A model generated the notes under the pieces. The model was given only the letters and a program-made list of their open reading frames with translations, had not been told where the DNA came from and did no database searches. Positions 11,650-23,600 of a DNA stretch of 64,000 bases are shown piece by piece; the stretch's first letter is position 1, and every line of letters begins with the position of its first letter. Made by a program: the position numbers and the translations under genes. This DNA comes from Cucumis sativus. Lineage: Eukaryota; Streptophyta; Magnoliopsida; Cucurbitales; Cucurbitaceae. The DNA lies in contig NC_026659.2 of the NCBI RefSeq assembly GCF_000004075.3, positions 23,640,272 through 23,704,271 of the forward strand. The letters run 5' to 3'.

Positions 11650-12190
11650 ATAGCTCAATGTTTACAACAAAAATGGTCTACGATGACAGCTATATTCTGT
11701 CGCGAACAAAATCCGTGACAGTTTTTTACAGTCATAGTATCGCTTCTTGTGGAAAGCCCTTTCATGACAGTTTTTACAATAAATTTTTCCATGACAGATA
11801 GAAAATAAATGTCATTAATTACTATTTTGTGACAACAAATAACTGTCATATTTTATTTTATGACAACAAATAAATGTCATCATTTGCATATTAACGACAA
11901 TTACAAAAATGTCACAAAATCATTTATTATGACATTTTTTATCTGTCAAGGATATATCAATCGTAACAGTTTTTATAAAAATAAGTGTAATTTTTTTATA
12001 CTGACGACATTTATAAAAGTGTTATGAAATTCATATATTATGACATTTTTTTCTGTCAACGATATGTCAATCATGACAATTTTTTATAAAAGTAAATATC
12101 ATTGTTTCACTATTGACGACAATTACAAAAACTCATGAATTAGTATAATTATGACATTTTTTTATGTCGTATATTCCTCAATTACTACAT
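11650..12190. repeat. Tandem array with a 111-bp period rich in TGACA motifs
   Basis: The motif tATGACATTTTTT recurs with its gaca at 11931, 12042 and 12153, exactly 111 bases apart, and the bases between are clearly alike (for example ACGACA, cTGTCAA and the aTTTTTaTAAAA stretches). Earlier units at 11700-11930 are more degenerate but keep ATGACAGTTTTTAC. Arrays of a short motif in both orientations are typical of the subterminal regions of CACTA (En/Spm) transposons. No CACTA terminus was found, so the class is an inference. Confidence 0.6.
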
Positions 12191-15100
12191 TTTTTTACAA
12201 TAAAATACATGTCATGTTCTTCTTGTCGCCCTGCCATTACACTAACCAGTTCAATCACAAAGTTGTTATAATAAACCACGCTCATTTGAAAACAAATAGT
12301 CAAACACTTTAGTATATATAAACATAGTTCAATCTCAACTATTGACTTCGATGTCTAAGGTTTGATTTTTCCCCTGCCATACCATATTGTAAAAGAAAAT
12401 TTATAAATATCTATCAATTCTATAGTTCATTACTCTTTTTAATGGTTAAAAAGGAAAAAAAAAAGAACAAACACAATGGTTAGAACAATATTAATTGGAG
12501 AATAAATAACAATGTCAAAGTTTGAACATAGAATGTCTTAAGACCACTTGCTCTAAATAAAAGAAAATTAATTATATCACTCCCAAAGTTTAAACTTATG
12601 ATTAGAGGTAAATTTTAGGTGGAAGAGTGGTTATATTGTAGCACATAACAATGATCGTCTACATTCATGAATGATCTAACATATCAAAACCATTTGAAAA
12701 TAAAAGTAATGAATAGTATTCTTTTATATGTTTGAAATAGTTGGGTTGAAAAAGTTAGTGAGTGTTGAAATTAATAGAACTTAATTAAAGAAAATATGGG
12801 GAAAAAACAAAACTTCAAATAGGGTTTAATAATTGAAAAAAAAGAGTGATCTTATGTTTATTTTAAATATATAAATAAATAAGTAAATAAACTTAATGAT
12901 ATTTTGTTGGATCCATGATTGAGTTAAGATGGAGAGCAAGAGTGCACTTATACTAAAATATCAAAAGCACTCAACACAATGAGTATATATATATATATAG
13001 TACCTATATTATTAATTTTATCTTAAATTATCTAAAAATTCCAAAATGTTTTGATAAAAATCGATAACAATATTGTTTTAATAAGTCTACAAAAACAAAA
13101 CTGTAAATTTTATATGTTATTGAGATTTTATAACTATTGATATTTGAAACATTATATACTATCATTACAAAATAACAAAATAACAAGAAAAGTTGGAAAA
13201 AGAATAATGGTTAAAGAAACTCTTCTAGCTAACACACAAACAAATTAAAGCAATAATAGGTGTGGGGTATGCAATTTGGAGACAAGATGAAATCATCCTC
13301 CACAAACTTATACCATTTAGTACCTATTATTCTTTTAGTTGAACACAAATTTCCATTTCACATGCATTTTTCTCTTGTTGGGTTCAATCAAATAGGATAA
13401 AGACATTATTTATGGTTATCAATAGAAGCTTTGACAAGCACCCACTAGACATGTAAATATTTTAGAGATACCCCTTCCATAAAGTGAATAGCAAATTATG
13501 TCATTTCTTTCTTTCTTTTCCCTCAAATCCATCATTTCTTTTTTCTTCTTTTGTTTCCTCCTAATATGGGGCCCTTTTATTTTCTTATTGATGCTCTAAA
13601 ATTATTCTAAGTTTTCTCATTTATACATAATCAATAGCTTTCATATATATGTGACTTATATGATTAGATTAATGTAATTTGTATTGGAATTGTGTTTGGG
13701 ATGAGTTATAATAAGCAAACATTTAGATTAATTTAGTGTGTGTATTTGCATGGTTGGTAAGGTTATCATTATTTTTAGGGAAAATAAATCAATTTTATCA
13801 TCCATTAAACTTAGTAGGATGAGTCAATTAAAATCCCAATTATTAATTTTATGTATTGAAGACCTATATGAGCTTTAGGTGATCTCAAGATATATATATA
13901 TTTTTTAGTTTTGGTATTGGAATCTGTGTAGACTTAAAAGGGAGTTTAATCTCAATGTATGATATGGGATTGAGTATGTGAACTCTCCAATCAACATGGA
14001 TATGCCATTAGCTGCCAATAACATCTCAATCATGATATTATATAAATGCCTAAATTAAGGGTGTCTTTAGATTGCTTTTTAAAGGATTTAATTTTTAGAT
14101 TATAAAATAATTTTTAGATTATAAAATAAATCATTTTAAAAATATATATATTCAACCAAATTTTAAAATAAATATTTATTTAGTGTTTAATGAGAAATCT
14201 CTTTCAAATATCTATTTTTCTCAGTCAAATCTACTTTAACTTAACAATGAAATCATAAGGACGTTAATGAAATACATGATAGTTCGGTATAAGATGTTAT
14301 AGATGTGATAGTTATAGATGTGTGGAAGCTTTTTTCCAACAATTATATCATTTCAAAGTTCTTTATTTTGTTTAGATCATTCCTATGCAAGATCCAAAGC
14401 TTATGAGTAGAAATCTCGAGTTACAAATAACCATGAACGTGTGCCAAAGGAAGAGCATTATAAATAATTTCATTCAACAATTCCAAAGGGGATCGTAAGT
14501 AATCTACCAGAGAGAGTTCTTACGCTACTATTTTGTGAAATTGAACTATACGCTACATATCTGTAGGCGTTGAAATGTCGAAGGTTTTTCTTTATTTATG
14601 CATCAATGTGTGATAGACTTGACACCACATTCCAAAAGCAAGCTCTTACTAAGACAAGTGTGCACTAGCACTCAAATCCACATGAAGTCTGAAACAACTG
14701 TGAACACTCTTATGGTCTTTCTCATATCTAGATATAATATCAAAATTTGATCATATTCCCGACAAAATCTATGTATAAAATCTTGACAAAATAATGAAAA
14801 ACAAAAGCAAAAGATATCACAACCTAATTAAACATTGACATTTTGAGAGATTGATGGACACAGCAAACAAAAATTGTCAATAAATAATAATGAATATATG
14901 GAGGTTCAAGTATATTATTTTTTGAGAGAAAAGAAAAAGGAAGTGACACAATGAAATAACATTTAGACTTTAGAGCTATAGTGAGGTTTGTGGTATGATC
15001 ATGATAATTAAGGGTATAGTGTGTGACAAAGAAGATAAAATAATTTAGAAAATGTTTCAAACATTTTATCAAACCCAAATCCATTTATAGATCTTCATGT

Positions 15101-15211
15101 CTCTCTCCCTTCCAACCCTATTTAAATAAGCTTCTCTCTCCCACTCTCCTCTTCCTCTATACTCCACACCTCTTTCTTTATTCCTCTTTACCTTCTTCCT
15201 TTCAAAATCTT

Positions 15212-15219
15212 TATATACA
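15212..15219 (+). promoter_or_regulatory. Possible TATA box of the MIR319 transcript
   Basis: TATATACA lies about 100 bases before the hairpin, downstream of a CT-rich stretch. It is the best-placed candidate, but (TA)n at 15263-15278 is an alternative, so the assignment is weak. Confidence 0.3.
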
Positions 15220-15311
15220 AAATTAGATTATTTCTCAAAGGGGGAATGGAAAACAAGGGGTTTATATATATATATATAGATCAAGAATTTCTTTACGAGT
15301 TTTGATACAAT

Positions 15312-15512
15312 TAACAGGAGCTCTCTTCAGTTCATCTCAAGACAGGTAGAAGGTCGAAACATTGCTGCTCATTCGTTAGTTCAATAGCTCATTATCCTCC
15401 AAATCTCTATAATTTTGATATCAAAGTTGTGTGATGTGCTCCTGATCTAACGATGTAGGAGCAATCTTTGATCATCGATGTCGTGTATTGGACTGAAGGG
15501 AGCTCCTTCACT
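15312..15512 (+). ncRNA. MIR319: MIR319 primary hairpin
   Basis: This is a microRNA precursor of the miR159/319 group. The 3' arm at 15488-15508 carries a 21-mer that begins TTGGACTGAAGGG and ends AGCTCCTT, the recalled miR319c form. The 5' arm at about 15315-15337 (GGAGCTCTCTTCAGTTCAT) pairs with it almost fully, including G:U pairs. The stem goes on past the mature duplex: cattgctgctcattcgttag at about 15360 pairs with the complement of taacgatgtaggagcaat at 15449-15466. Such a long stem with a second conserved duplex near the loop is characteristic of miR319, which is processed loop-to-base. Mature miR319 guides cleavage of class II CIN-type TCP transcription factor mRNAs and so controls leaf growth. 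No protein gene overlaps it. Confidence 0.95.
15488..15508 (+). ncRNA. miR319: Mature miR319 on the 3' arm
   Basis: The 21-base mature sequence starts with U, as favoured by AGO1. Its last bases CTCCTT distinguish the c type from the a/b type (CTCCCT), judged from memory of the family. Confidence 0.92.
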
Positions 15513-18500
15513 TTTACTTAAATTTTTGAGTTAATTGGTGATTTAATTAATATATAATTATATTAGATCAGTAAATTTTCTACTAATTTCCAAGTTATTA
15601 CTCAAGCTTTTCATCTAATTGATTATGGGATGAACATATCTCTCTTATGTAGATATATTATAGTTAAGAATATTCATGAATTAAATTGGTAGCTACTATG
15701 AGTTTGAATAGTTAACTTTTTACCATTTGTGTTTTTATAAAATAAATGGTATGTATTCTGTGTGTTGTTTAATTACATAGTATTTAACTTCTTTTTACCT
15801 TTTTATTTATAAGAAATTACCTCATTTTTGTATGGTTACAGATTATGGTTAGTCTTGTTATTTCTTCTATATTTTTTAAATATTTTAATTTTGATTAGTT
15901 GGAATTTGGTATTGACTATTAGATGTGTGTTGAGATAATTATTATAGTTTGTTAGCGTAGCTTGTTCACTTTTAGTTATTGTGTTTTTTAGAGTGAAGCT
16001 TATCTCCTTTATTCTATTATAACATTTTTTCCTTTTTTTTTTTGTAGTTTCAGGTTTGATATATTATTGTTGTCACAATCTCGTCATTGTATTCATCCTT
16101 CCGACTTCTTTTTCCCTTGATCTCATCTAGCTAATTAGGATCTTCTTTGTCATTTTTATTATATATACACCAAGTCTTTAGTTTTATTTATATATATATA
16201 ATTGTTCGTAGTCAATTATGTACAATTTCGTTTCCTAGTGCTAACCCAATTTGCATATTCAATGTATTCCCTTGATTTCATTAGTGAAAATTCTTCAAAA
16301 CGCAGCAAACTCCCCCACTAATGTTATTGGTTGGCGGACTATAATTGAATTGAGATGATCATCTTGTCTACTTACCATAACTCGAACAATAATTAATATT
16401 CAATTTTAGTGATGTATGGTAGATAAATTGACAAATTTGAAAATAACATCATACACTATTTGAGTTGAGTTGGAAACCCTATTCAAGTTGCAGCCAACCC
16501 CACCAACCTAACATTGTACACTGTATATTTCTAATCATTAGCATATAAAACATAAATAAAGTCCTACATTAGCTGCAATGGAAGTTAGATCTATACATGG
16601 TATGTAATATACTAGAAGACAATTTACCTTTATTGATTACGATATCCTTCTGTAGATTCAAATTTCAAAAGTGAAGTCTATCATATCTTTATTGTTAAAA
16701 AAAAATGAACAATATCATATTGTTGTGTTGTGTTGTGAAAGATACGTTATTGTAAACAATTAGTATCAAAGTCGGTGTTAAAATTCTAATTTTGTTGGTG
16801 AGATTCATATTTGGAATAAAATTAAAGTAATAATAAGATAGAAACTATCTGTCACCCAACGAAATAAAGTTGACAAGCAAGCAAGTATTGAACACATCAT
16901 TATTCAAAGTTATTATTTAAAATACTATTTATGACCTTTAGAATTTTGATAATAGTTTATAAGAAGAAGAGTTAAGTAGTTAAGATGTGCAAAGTAGATC
17001 ATAAGTTGGCACCTTGAATTAAGGAGGATTATTTTTTAAACAAATTAATTAATTAGAAAGGCTTTTTCTTTTGGCCACGTGGAGATGATATATATCATTG
17101 GCAGCAAAGTTGGCCAAAACTCAATTTGAAAATTTTGAAAACTTTTGCCTTTTCCCCAATATGTATCAAAGCACTAATTAATAACCCAATCAATCATTAT
17201 AATTAGGGATATTATTTAAAATTAAAAATCTTTAATAATGCCGAAAAAGGGACCAAGTGTGTTGAGCTAAATAGCTAAAAGTTAAGAAAATCTAAACATT
17301 ATAGTAGCATACTACAATTAGATGTGATAGCATATAAATAAATATGGTATAAAAATTGTAAATAAGAAAAATTATCTTCTGGCCCCTAAATTTTTTACTT
17401 AAATTGCATTTGAGTCCTCCTTTTTATTCTTTTCACCCACCACTCTGTCTTTCTTCCCCATCTCATTTAAATATTTTTTAATTATAGGTCGGTGAATATA
17501 AAATGTTAATTTTTATTGTATAATGATGTAGACTTTATAACTTGAAGACGTACATTGAAGTTTCTAATGAGTTGATTTGCAATAAATTTCATTAGATGCC
17601 AATAGTAATTTATTATAATAAATAAAATTGAAAGATAGAATTTGAAAAGGTTGAAGGGTTACAAACAAAAACAAAAGAAAAATAGTGAAATATAAAGACA
17701 AATAACTCATTTTCTTATATATTGATTAATTTAAGAAATGAAATGGAATATATAAAGTTGTAGATGTAGTCTAAGATAGACCAAAGTATTGATAAATGAT
17801 AAGGATGAAAGAGAAAGGTAAATGAAGAGGTTCTAGAAATAAATAACCTTTTGTATATATAAAAGAAGTTGTAGAAATAGTTCAGGAAAGTCAACGATGA
17901 TCTTTTTACGGTCAACATTTGAGAGATTCTAGAAATAAATGAAATGCCCAACAAATTTGAGATAATGTCACATGCAAAAATATATTACACTAAGTCCAAA
18001 ATATAAATAAATTAAAATAACCTTTTTTTTATTTCGAGAATTTTTGTAATTTTTATTTAAACTAAACAATTTTATAAATTAAGAAGAAAAATAAAATAAA
18101 AAGTGAAGAGCAGTTGAGTTGACTTTGAAGACTGTGTCAACTTTTCTGCCCTAATAATTGGACGAACCATCCCATCCCATACCCTTTTTATTTCTTCTTA
18201 TTTAATGCTTCTCCTTTTTTCTATCTCTTCTCTTAATAAATCTGGAAAAAGACTAGACGTTTTTGTTTGAAATTCTAATTCTTTTATGTTCTTTTATTTA
18301 TATATATATATATATTTGAAGATGGCAATGTTTTTACGTTTGGAACTTTCAAAAGTAGTAAAAAATTATACTATAATTTTCCACAATATTAAAATAAACT
18401 TAATTTGATTGTGCACATGTTTTATAACAATCTGCCTTTTCATAACTTTTTTCTTTATATATATTTATTATCTTTAACTTTCGTTGAAAAATTATGTACA

Positions 18501-20139
18501 ATGTCGTAACGATTAGATATAGTCATATAAAAAGAATTGTCAAGGCAAGTAAAGTCACATCGTTTTTCTTTAACAAATTATTTACGTCATCATTTAACAA
18601 TCTTCACCCAAATTCTTCGATGAAATAGTAAGAATATTGAAGCCAAAATAAGTCTTTTTTTAAACTTCCAAACTTTATAAAGAATAGGTTTCACTTCTAC
18701 TTTGGTTCTTATTTTATTTTTAGTTCTTATAATTTTAAAAATGTTCATTTTAGTTTTCTATATTTGAAATTTAGTTCTTCCTATCAAACGTTGATTGGGA
18801 TCTTTGTTTGGAAACTTTAAAAAAAATAATCATTTTAAGAAATAACAAATACCAAAATAAATATTGTAAAATAATAGATATCAAATAAATATTTTAAGAG
18901 TGCAAATAAGCCAAACAAAAAGAAATCAAAATTAATTGATTATATTTATATTATTTTAAAATTCTTTCCAAGACTTAAACTTGGTCTCTCTTTTTGAGTG
19001 TGAATCCAATGTACTAAATTAAAACAACAGTTGTTTATATTTTAATATAAAGTAATTAGGGTAAGATCGCTTGCCTAAGCTATTGTTTGCATTTGTACTT
19101 CTTGTTATTTGCTTTTGTTTGTGTGTATATATATATATATAAAGCTATGTTAACTACCAAATCATTAAAATAATAATTAAAATTTAAACAAACAAAAACA
19201 AAAGGATTGGAACTTTGAACGAACTTAAATTGTTTTTTGTTTTTACAAATACAACCAAAAAGAAAGAGACAGAGATTGAAACATACAATTGATCGTATTC
19301 TTATAAATAGAGCATATATACACACACAGTTGTATAGGAAAGTAATGAAGCTTTAAGGTAAAGTTAGGACCATAGCTAATTAAAATATGAAAACATATTC
19401 ATAAAATATAATATAGGAATCTTCCATTCATTGCCATCCACCATTACGTACTACTTACATCAAAGGGTCCAAAACTCTTTAATTATAGATGAATTATTAT
19501 TTCCCTTTTGACTTTCTTCTTCTTTTTAATAATCTCTCTCTTCTTTTTTTAAGATTACATTGACATGGACTATTATATATATATTACATATACACTATAT
19601 ATATATATATATATTTGAGGGAGAAGGGTAATTGCTTTAATTGCATGTAATTAAATGATAAGTTCGAGTGTGGATTGAAAATATTTGGACCCCATTTCTA
19701 ATATTAAAATTCATTTTTTTACTATAGCTTTTCCACCCTTTTATTCTTTATGATCTCATTTTCAATTCTAAATTTTATCATGAATATGATATATGATGAG
19801 AGTTTATCTAAATTTTGAACTAACGACAAGAAATTTTAAGAAAAAAAGAAAATATCAATAATCTATTAATGTGTATCTAAATCTAAAACTTTTATTTTTC
19901 TATGTTTAAAAATTGAATAGAAAAAAAAAATGAAAGGAAAAAAAAGTTGTATTATATGGAAAAGAAAAAAAAACAAAAAAAACCTTGACCGTTTAAATAA
20001 ATAACAGAAGGCGAAACAAACAATGGGATGTAAGCTGTACAAAGACCAAACAGTCCTTATATAAAAAAAATTACGATATAAAAAACGACGGCGTATCGGA
20101 TCAATCACGTAACTAAACTGTGGTGGTCCGGTTCCGGTA
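15513..20139. other. AT-rich spacer between MIR319 and the unknown membrane protein gene
   Basis: No protein or RNA gene is recognised. There are short (TA)n runs at about 16187-16200, 18299-18315, 19125-19142 and 19588-19613. Near 18705-18790 lies a phrase of the type ttagttcttataattttaaaaatgttcattttag that recurs, diverged, near 29115-29190, so it is a dispersed repeat. Open frames here are short and AT-driven. Confidence 0.6.
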
Positions 20140-20619
20140 TCAAGACGCTGGAGAGAAACCGGCGAGAAGAGCGACGGCGATGTGGAGGAATCGGTGAAGA
20201 AGAAGAGCAGAGGAGAGCGGAACGCTGATAATAATAAGCAGAAGCATTCCCAAAGCCACACTAGGCCGAGTATTCATCAAATGAGATTGAAGATACCCTA
20301 AAGCTTCACAGATATGGGAATCGTAATCGGAATACCACCGTTTCTCCCAATCCAGCCAATCCGCCGGCGGTTCTTGCCTCTGCTCCGCCATCTTGATCTC
20401 ATGAATCCGTTTCCGGAGCACGATCATACTCTCGTCGACTACTTTCCCACCTGCGTAGTAATTGTTGTTGTTGTTTTTATTGTTATTGTTGCTGTCAGCT
20501 GCTTGTTCTCGCGACGCTCTTACGGTAACGGCGGGAAGTGGTTTCCGGCGAACGTGGGGGTGGGCGGCGGGGGAGAAGAGGGAGGGGGTTGAGAAGGAGA
20601 GGGAATTAATGGATTCCAT
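20140..20619 (-). CDS. Small plant protein of unknown function, predicted plastid-targeted with a membrane segment
   Basis: The single-exon gene encodes 159 residues. Residues 1-40 are rich in Ser, Pro and Arg and end in VTVRAS, like a chloroplast transit peptide with its cleavage site. Residues 44-55 are a low-complexity Asn run coded by ttg/att repeats. Residues 58-118 form a charged, Trp-rich block with DESMIVLRKRIHEIKMAE and ADWLDWEKRWYSDYDSHICEALGYLQ, which looks conserved rather than random. Residues 119-142 are a strong hydrophobic segment (GMLLLIIISVPLSSALLL), and 145-156 are weakly hydrophobic. The block and membrane anchor recall an uncharacterised plant family, but I cannot name it. 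A TATA box lies just upstream. Function unknown; location inferred. Confidence 0.8.
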   Translation of the reverse strand: MESINSLSFSTPSLFSPAAHPHVRRKPLPAVTVRASREQAADSNNNNKNNNNNYYAGGKVVDESMIVLRKRIHEIKMAEQRQEPPADWLDWEKRWYSDYDSHICEALGYLQSHLMNTRPSVALGMLLLIIISVPLSSALLLHRFLHIAVALLAGFSPAS

Positions 20620-20657
20620 TTTTGAATTTGCTGAAAAAATTGGGGATTTTGATTGGG

Positions 20658-20666
20658 TATTTATAG
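20658..20666 (-). promoter_or_regulatory. TATA box of the small plastid protein gene
   Basis: The minus strand reads CTATAAATA, about 40 bases upstream of the ATG at 20619, so the leader would be only 10-15 bases. Such a short leader is unusual but possible; no alternative upstream exon was seen. Confidence 0.5.
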
Positions 20667-23600
20667 GGATTATATTTTATTTAAATGGGGGCAAGTTGTG
20701 GAGAGGAAAGAGTTAACTTAATGGAAGAGGCAAGATGGGGGAAACCGTGTATAAATTGACGGCTAGGATTTTGTTTTAAATTGATTGGGAGGTGACACGT
20801 GTCTTTATCTCACTGTTTCCTATGTTTTGGAATTTCTATACCCCTTCCGTCTCTAATCATGAGATGTGAGATTAGATTTGTGTAATGTTGTAATTAAACG
20901 ATATAATATGGAGTTTCTTTAGCTTTCCTAGTGCTGCACGTCGGTAATCGCTTCTTTAAATATAATTATCAAAATATGATTTAAATTAATCTTATCCCTC
21001 CCGTTCTTACACCTCTATCATTTATAATTATATCAATTTTAATGTTTAAATTTTGTATCTGCCAACTGAAGCTTATACTTATATCACCTAAACCCATCAT
21101 TTACTTTTACAATTATTTTTGTATTATTTATTCTAATTGTTTGTTTTATCAAATTGATGTCTTTTTAAGTTTACCGACGTTCTAGAATCAATGCATTGAT
21201 GGTAGATGTAAATGTTTAAAATTATTGGCTTTATGAAAACGAAGTTTCACATTAGATATTAGGTGAACGAAACATGTGCAAAGGTCGATTTGTATTTATT
21301 TGTGAAAATAGTCTTTATTCTATGTGTAAATTCAAGGTATGTTAAAGATGATGATGTAGTTGATGATCCACATGGTAAAGATGGAGGAACCTCGCCTACT
21401 TTAAAGCATACCTCAATTATTTATTTCATTGTTAATTTTTTGTTCTTGTTTGAGGATGTGGTCGATTGTAGATTTAAGATAAAGCTTCATATTTATGTAA
21501 TAAAGTCAAACTATAACGATTTTGTAATATTGTTAATATTATTGTCGAAAATATAGATCGGATAAGTCGAATCTATGTAATGTATTCAATCATACAAGTT
21601 GAAATATTGTATATTGTTTTTTTCCAAAAACAAAGTATATGTATAGTAATATATAGTCAAGCGTCTATATCTAAACTTTGTAAATTATATTATTTCTCAT
21701 ATTAATAAATGTATTTTTAGTCCAATTTGTGCTTGTGCCTAAATACATTGTCCGTTTGTTTAGTGATATGTTATATGTCAACTTAAAATTTTCTATCTTT
21801 TGCTAAGGCAGAGAGAAAACATGATTTATTGCATTATTATAACATCAAATGATACTTTTCTTTTCTTTTTTGTTCCTTTAGGTTCTTAAAAAAATCTTGA
21901 ATTTGCCGAAATGAGTTTGTAAGGCTATGATTGACATTTATTAATTTATATTTTAAAGTCAAAGAATTCCATTAATCATACATCACTTGTAGTACAAAAC
22001 AAATTTTGAAATATAATTAAGTATTAAATGTGTAAAAAATTATTTGATTATGATTTTTATATAATACAATTTCGTATAATTATTTTAAAACTTTTTATTT
22101 CTATTTGATTTTATTTCCTGCCACGTCGTTTCAATAATGTGTTTTTTTTTCTTTTCAAATAGAATTTTGTTAGACTTGATATTAGAAAAAAAATAATAAT
22201 AATGTAAAGTAAGAATGATTTAGTTTTGATTAATTAAAGTTCGATTTTATTTTATAAATTGGGAGGGTGATTAGGTAATATTAATTAGTTTGGAAATAAT
22301 GGAAGAATCAAACCTTCTTCTTCAACTGTCTTGCTTACAAGTTACATCCTAATTTAACAAGAAGCAACCTCATGCTCATAAATATTCTTATTTCCTTTTT
22401 TCCACATCAATTTCCAACTTACCTCTACTTTATATATATATTCAAAATTTCCAACTATTATACTAATGAAATCAAATCAAATCAAATAAAAAGAGATGTG
22501 AAATAGTTGGATCCTCATGGATAAATATTATGTATTTTCATTTAAAGAAAAATAGTATATATATGGTTGTAAAATTTTATTATCCATGTTTTTGCATAGT
22601 TGTTAGATACAGGTACAAGCGAGCTTTTAAAAACTATCTTTTGTCCAACTTTCAACTATCGAATATTGATCGAAAAAGAAAAAAGAAAACAAAAGAAAAA
22701 GCATAAAAGAAAAAACTCTATTCGGTAATCATTTTATATTTTATTTTAAAAATTATGATATGAACGTTACATTTTATCTTTTAATTTAAACTAAAATAAG
22801 TATTTTATAAAAATTTGTTTATATTTTTGGAAGGTGGCAATCATCTTTCTAATTGAAAATAATGCAGATTATTACAAAAACAAAATTGAAAAATAATAAT
22901 TAAAACAACCCTCTAATAGATGTTATATAAGTTAATTATTTATTTATTTGAATGTGATGTATAACTAACCCCCTCAACCGTAAATACATTTTTTTTTAAT
23001 CTTTAATTGTATCAACTAAAACTCTTTAATTGTATAAACTAAATCTTTTAAGTTAATAATTTACATTAATTAATTTAGATTCTTTGTTAGTAATTTTATT
23101 AGATTATTTTAGTGACTTAAATGAAACGAGAATAAATTTGTATTAATGAAAGTAATGGTTATCTATTTGATTTCAAAATCATGTCTAGTTGAAATAATTT
23201 TACTTAAGAAAAACGTCTAAAAATGAAAGGAAAAATAAATTTGTTTTAATTGTTTTAAAAACAATACTTAACTAGTTATTTTAATCAATATAAAACGTTT
23301 CTCTACCTCTGTATATATAATGAAAAAATAATTTTATTTTAACTTAAGATCAAAATATGTTATGAACAAATAGATGGATTCATCAAATCCTCTCCCAATT
23401 TGTATGAAAAAATTCGACCCATCAATATTATATAATATTTGTAGAAATTTTAACAATTTTAACAATTTTATAAATTTGAGAGTTCAATTCTAACATTACG
23501 AGGTCTAATTTCTACCTCGATTATAAGTGACTCCAAATTTTGTAATTTCCCCAAGAAAAAGAAAGTAAGAATACTTCCAATAAATGATTTTTAGTAGTTA

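Larger units (their letters stand above)
9480..15200. other. Repeat-rich spacer between PILS2 and MIR319
   Basis: No protein gene is recognised. The stretch holds three repeat structures, listed separately: TGATAYAC-type repeats at 10.33-10.69 kb, an inverted-repeat element at 11.29-11.58 kb and a 111-bp tandem array at 11.65-12.19 kb. A (TA)n run lies near 12979-13000. A 19-base direct repeat (tttttagattataaaata core) lies near 14092-14129. The last 700 bases before MIR319 are less AT-biased and CT-rich near 15.1-15.2 kb, as expected for a promoter and leader. Confidence 0.6.

Noticed and set aside
11650-12190. CRISPR-like spaced repeats
   Set aside because: Eukaryotic context, degenerate units and no constant spacer; the 111-bp array fits transposon or satellite DNA.
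21263-21556. 97-codon plus-strand frame
   Set aside because: Hydrophobic AT-driven composition with no recognised motif and no gene context.
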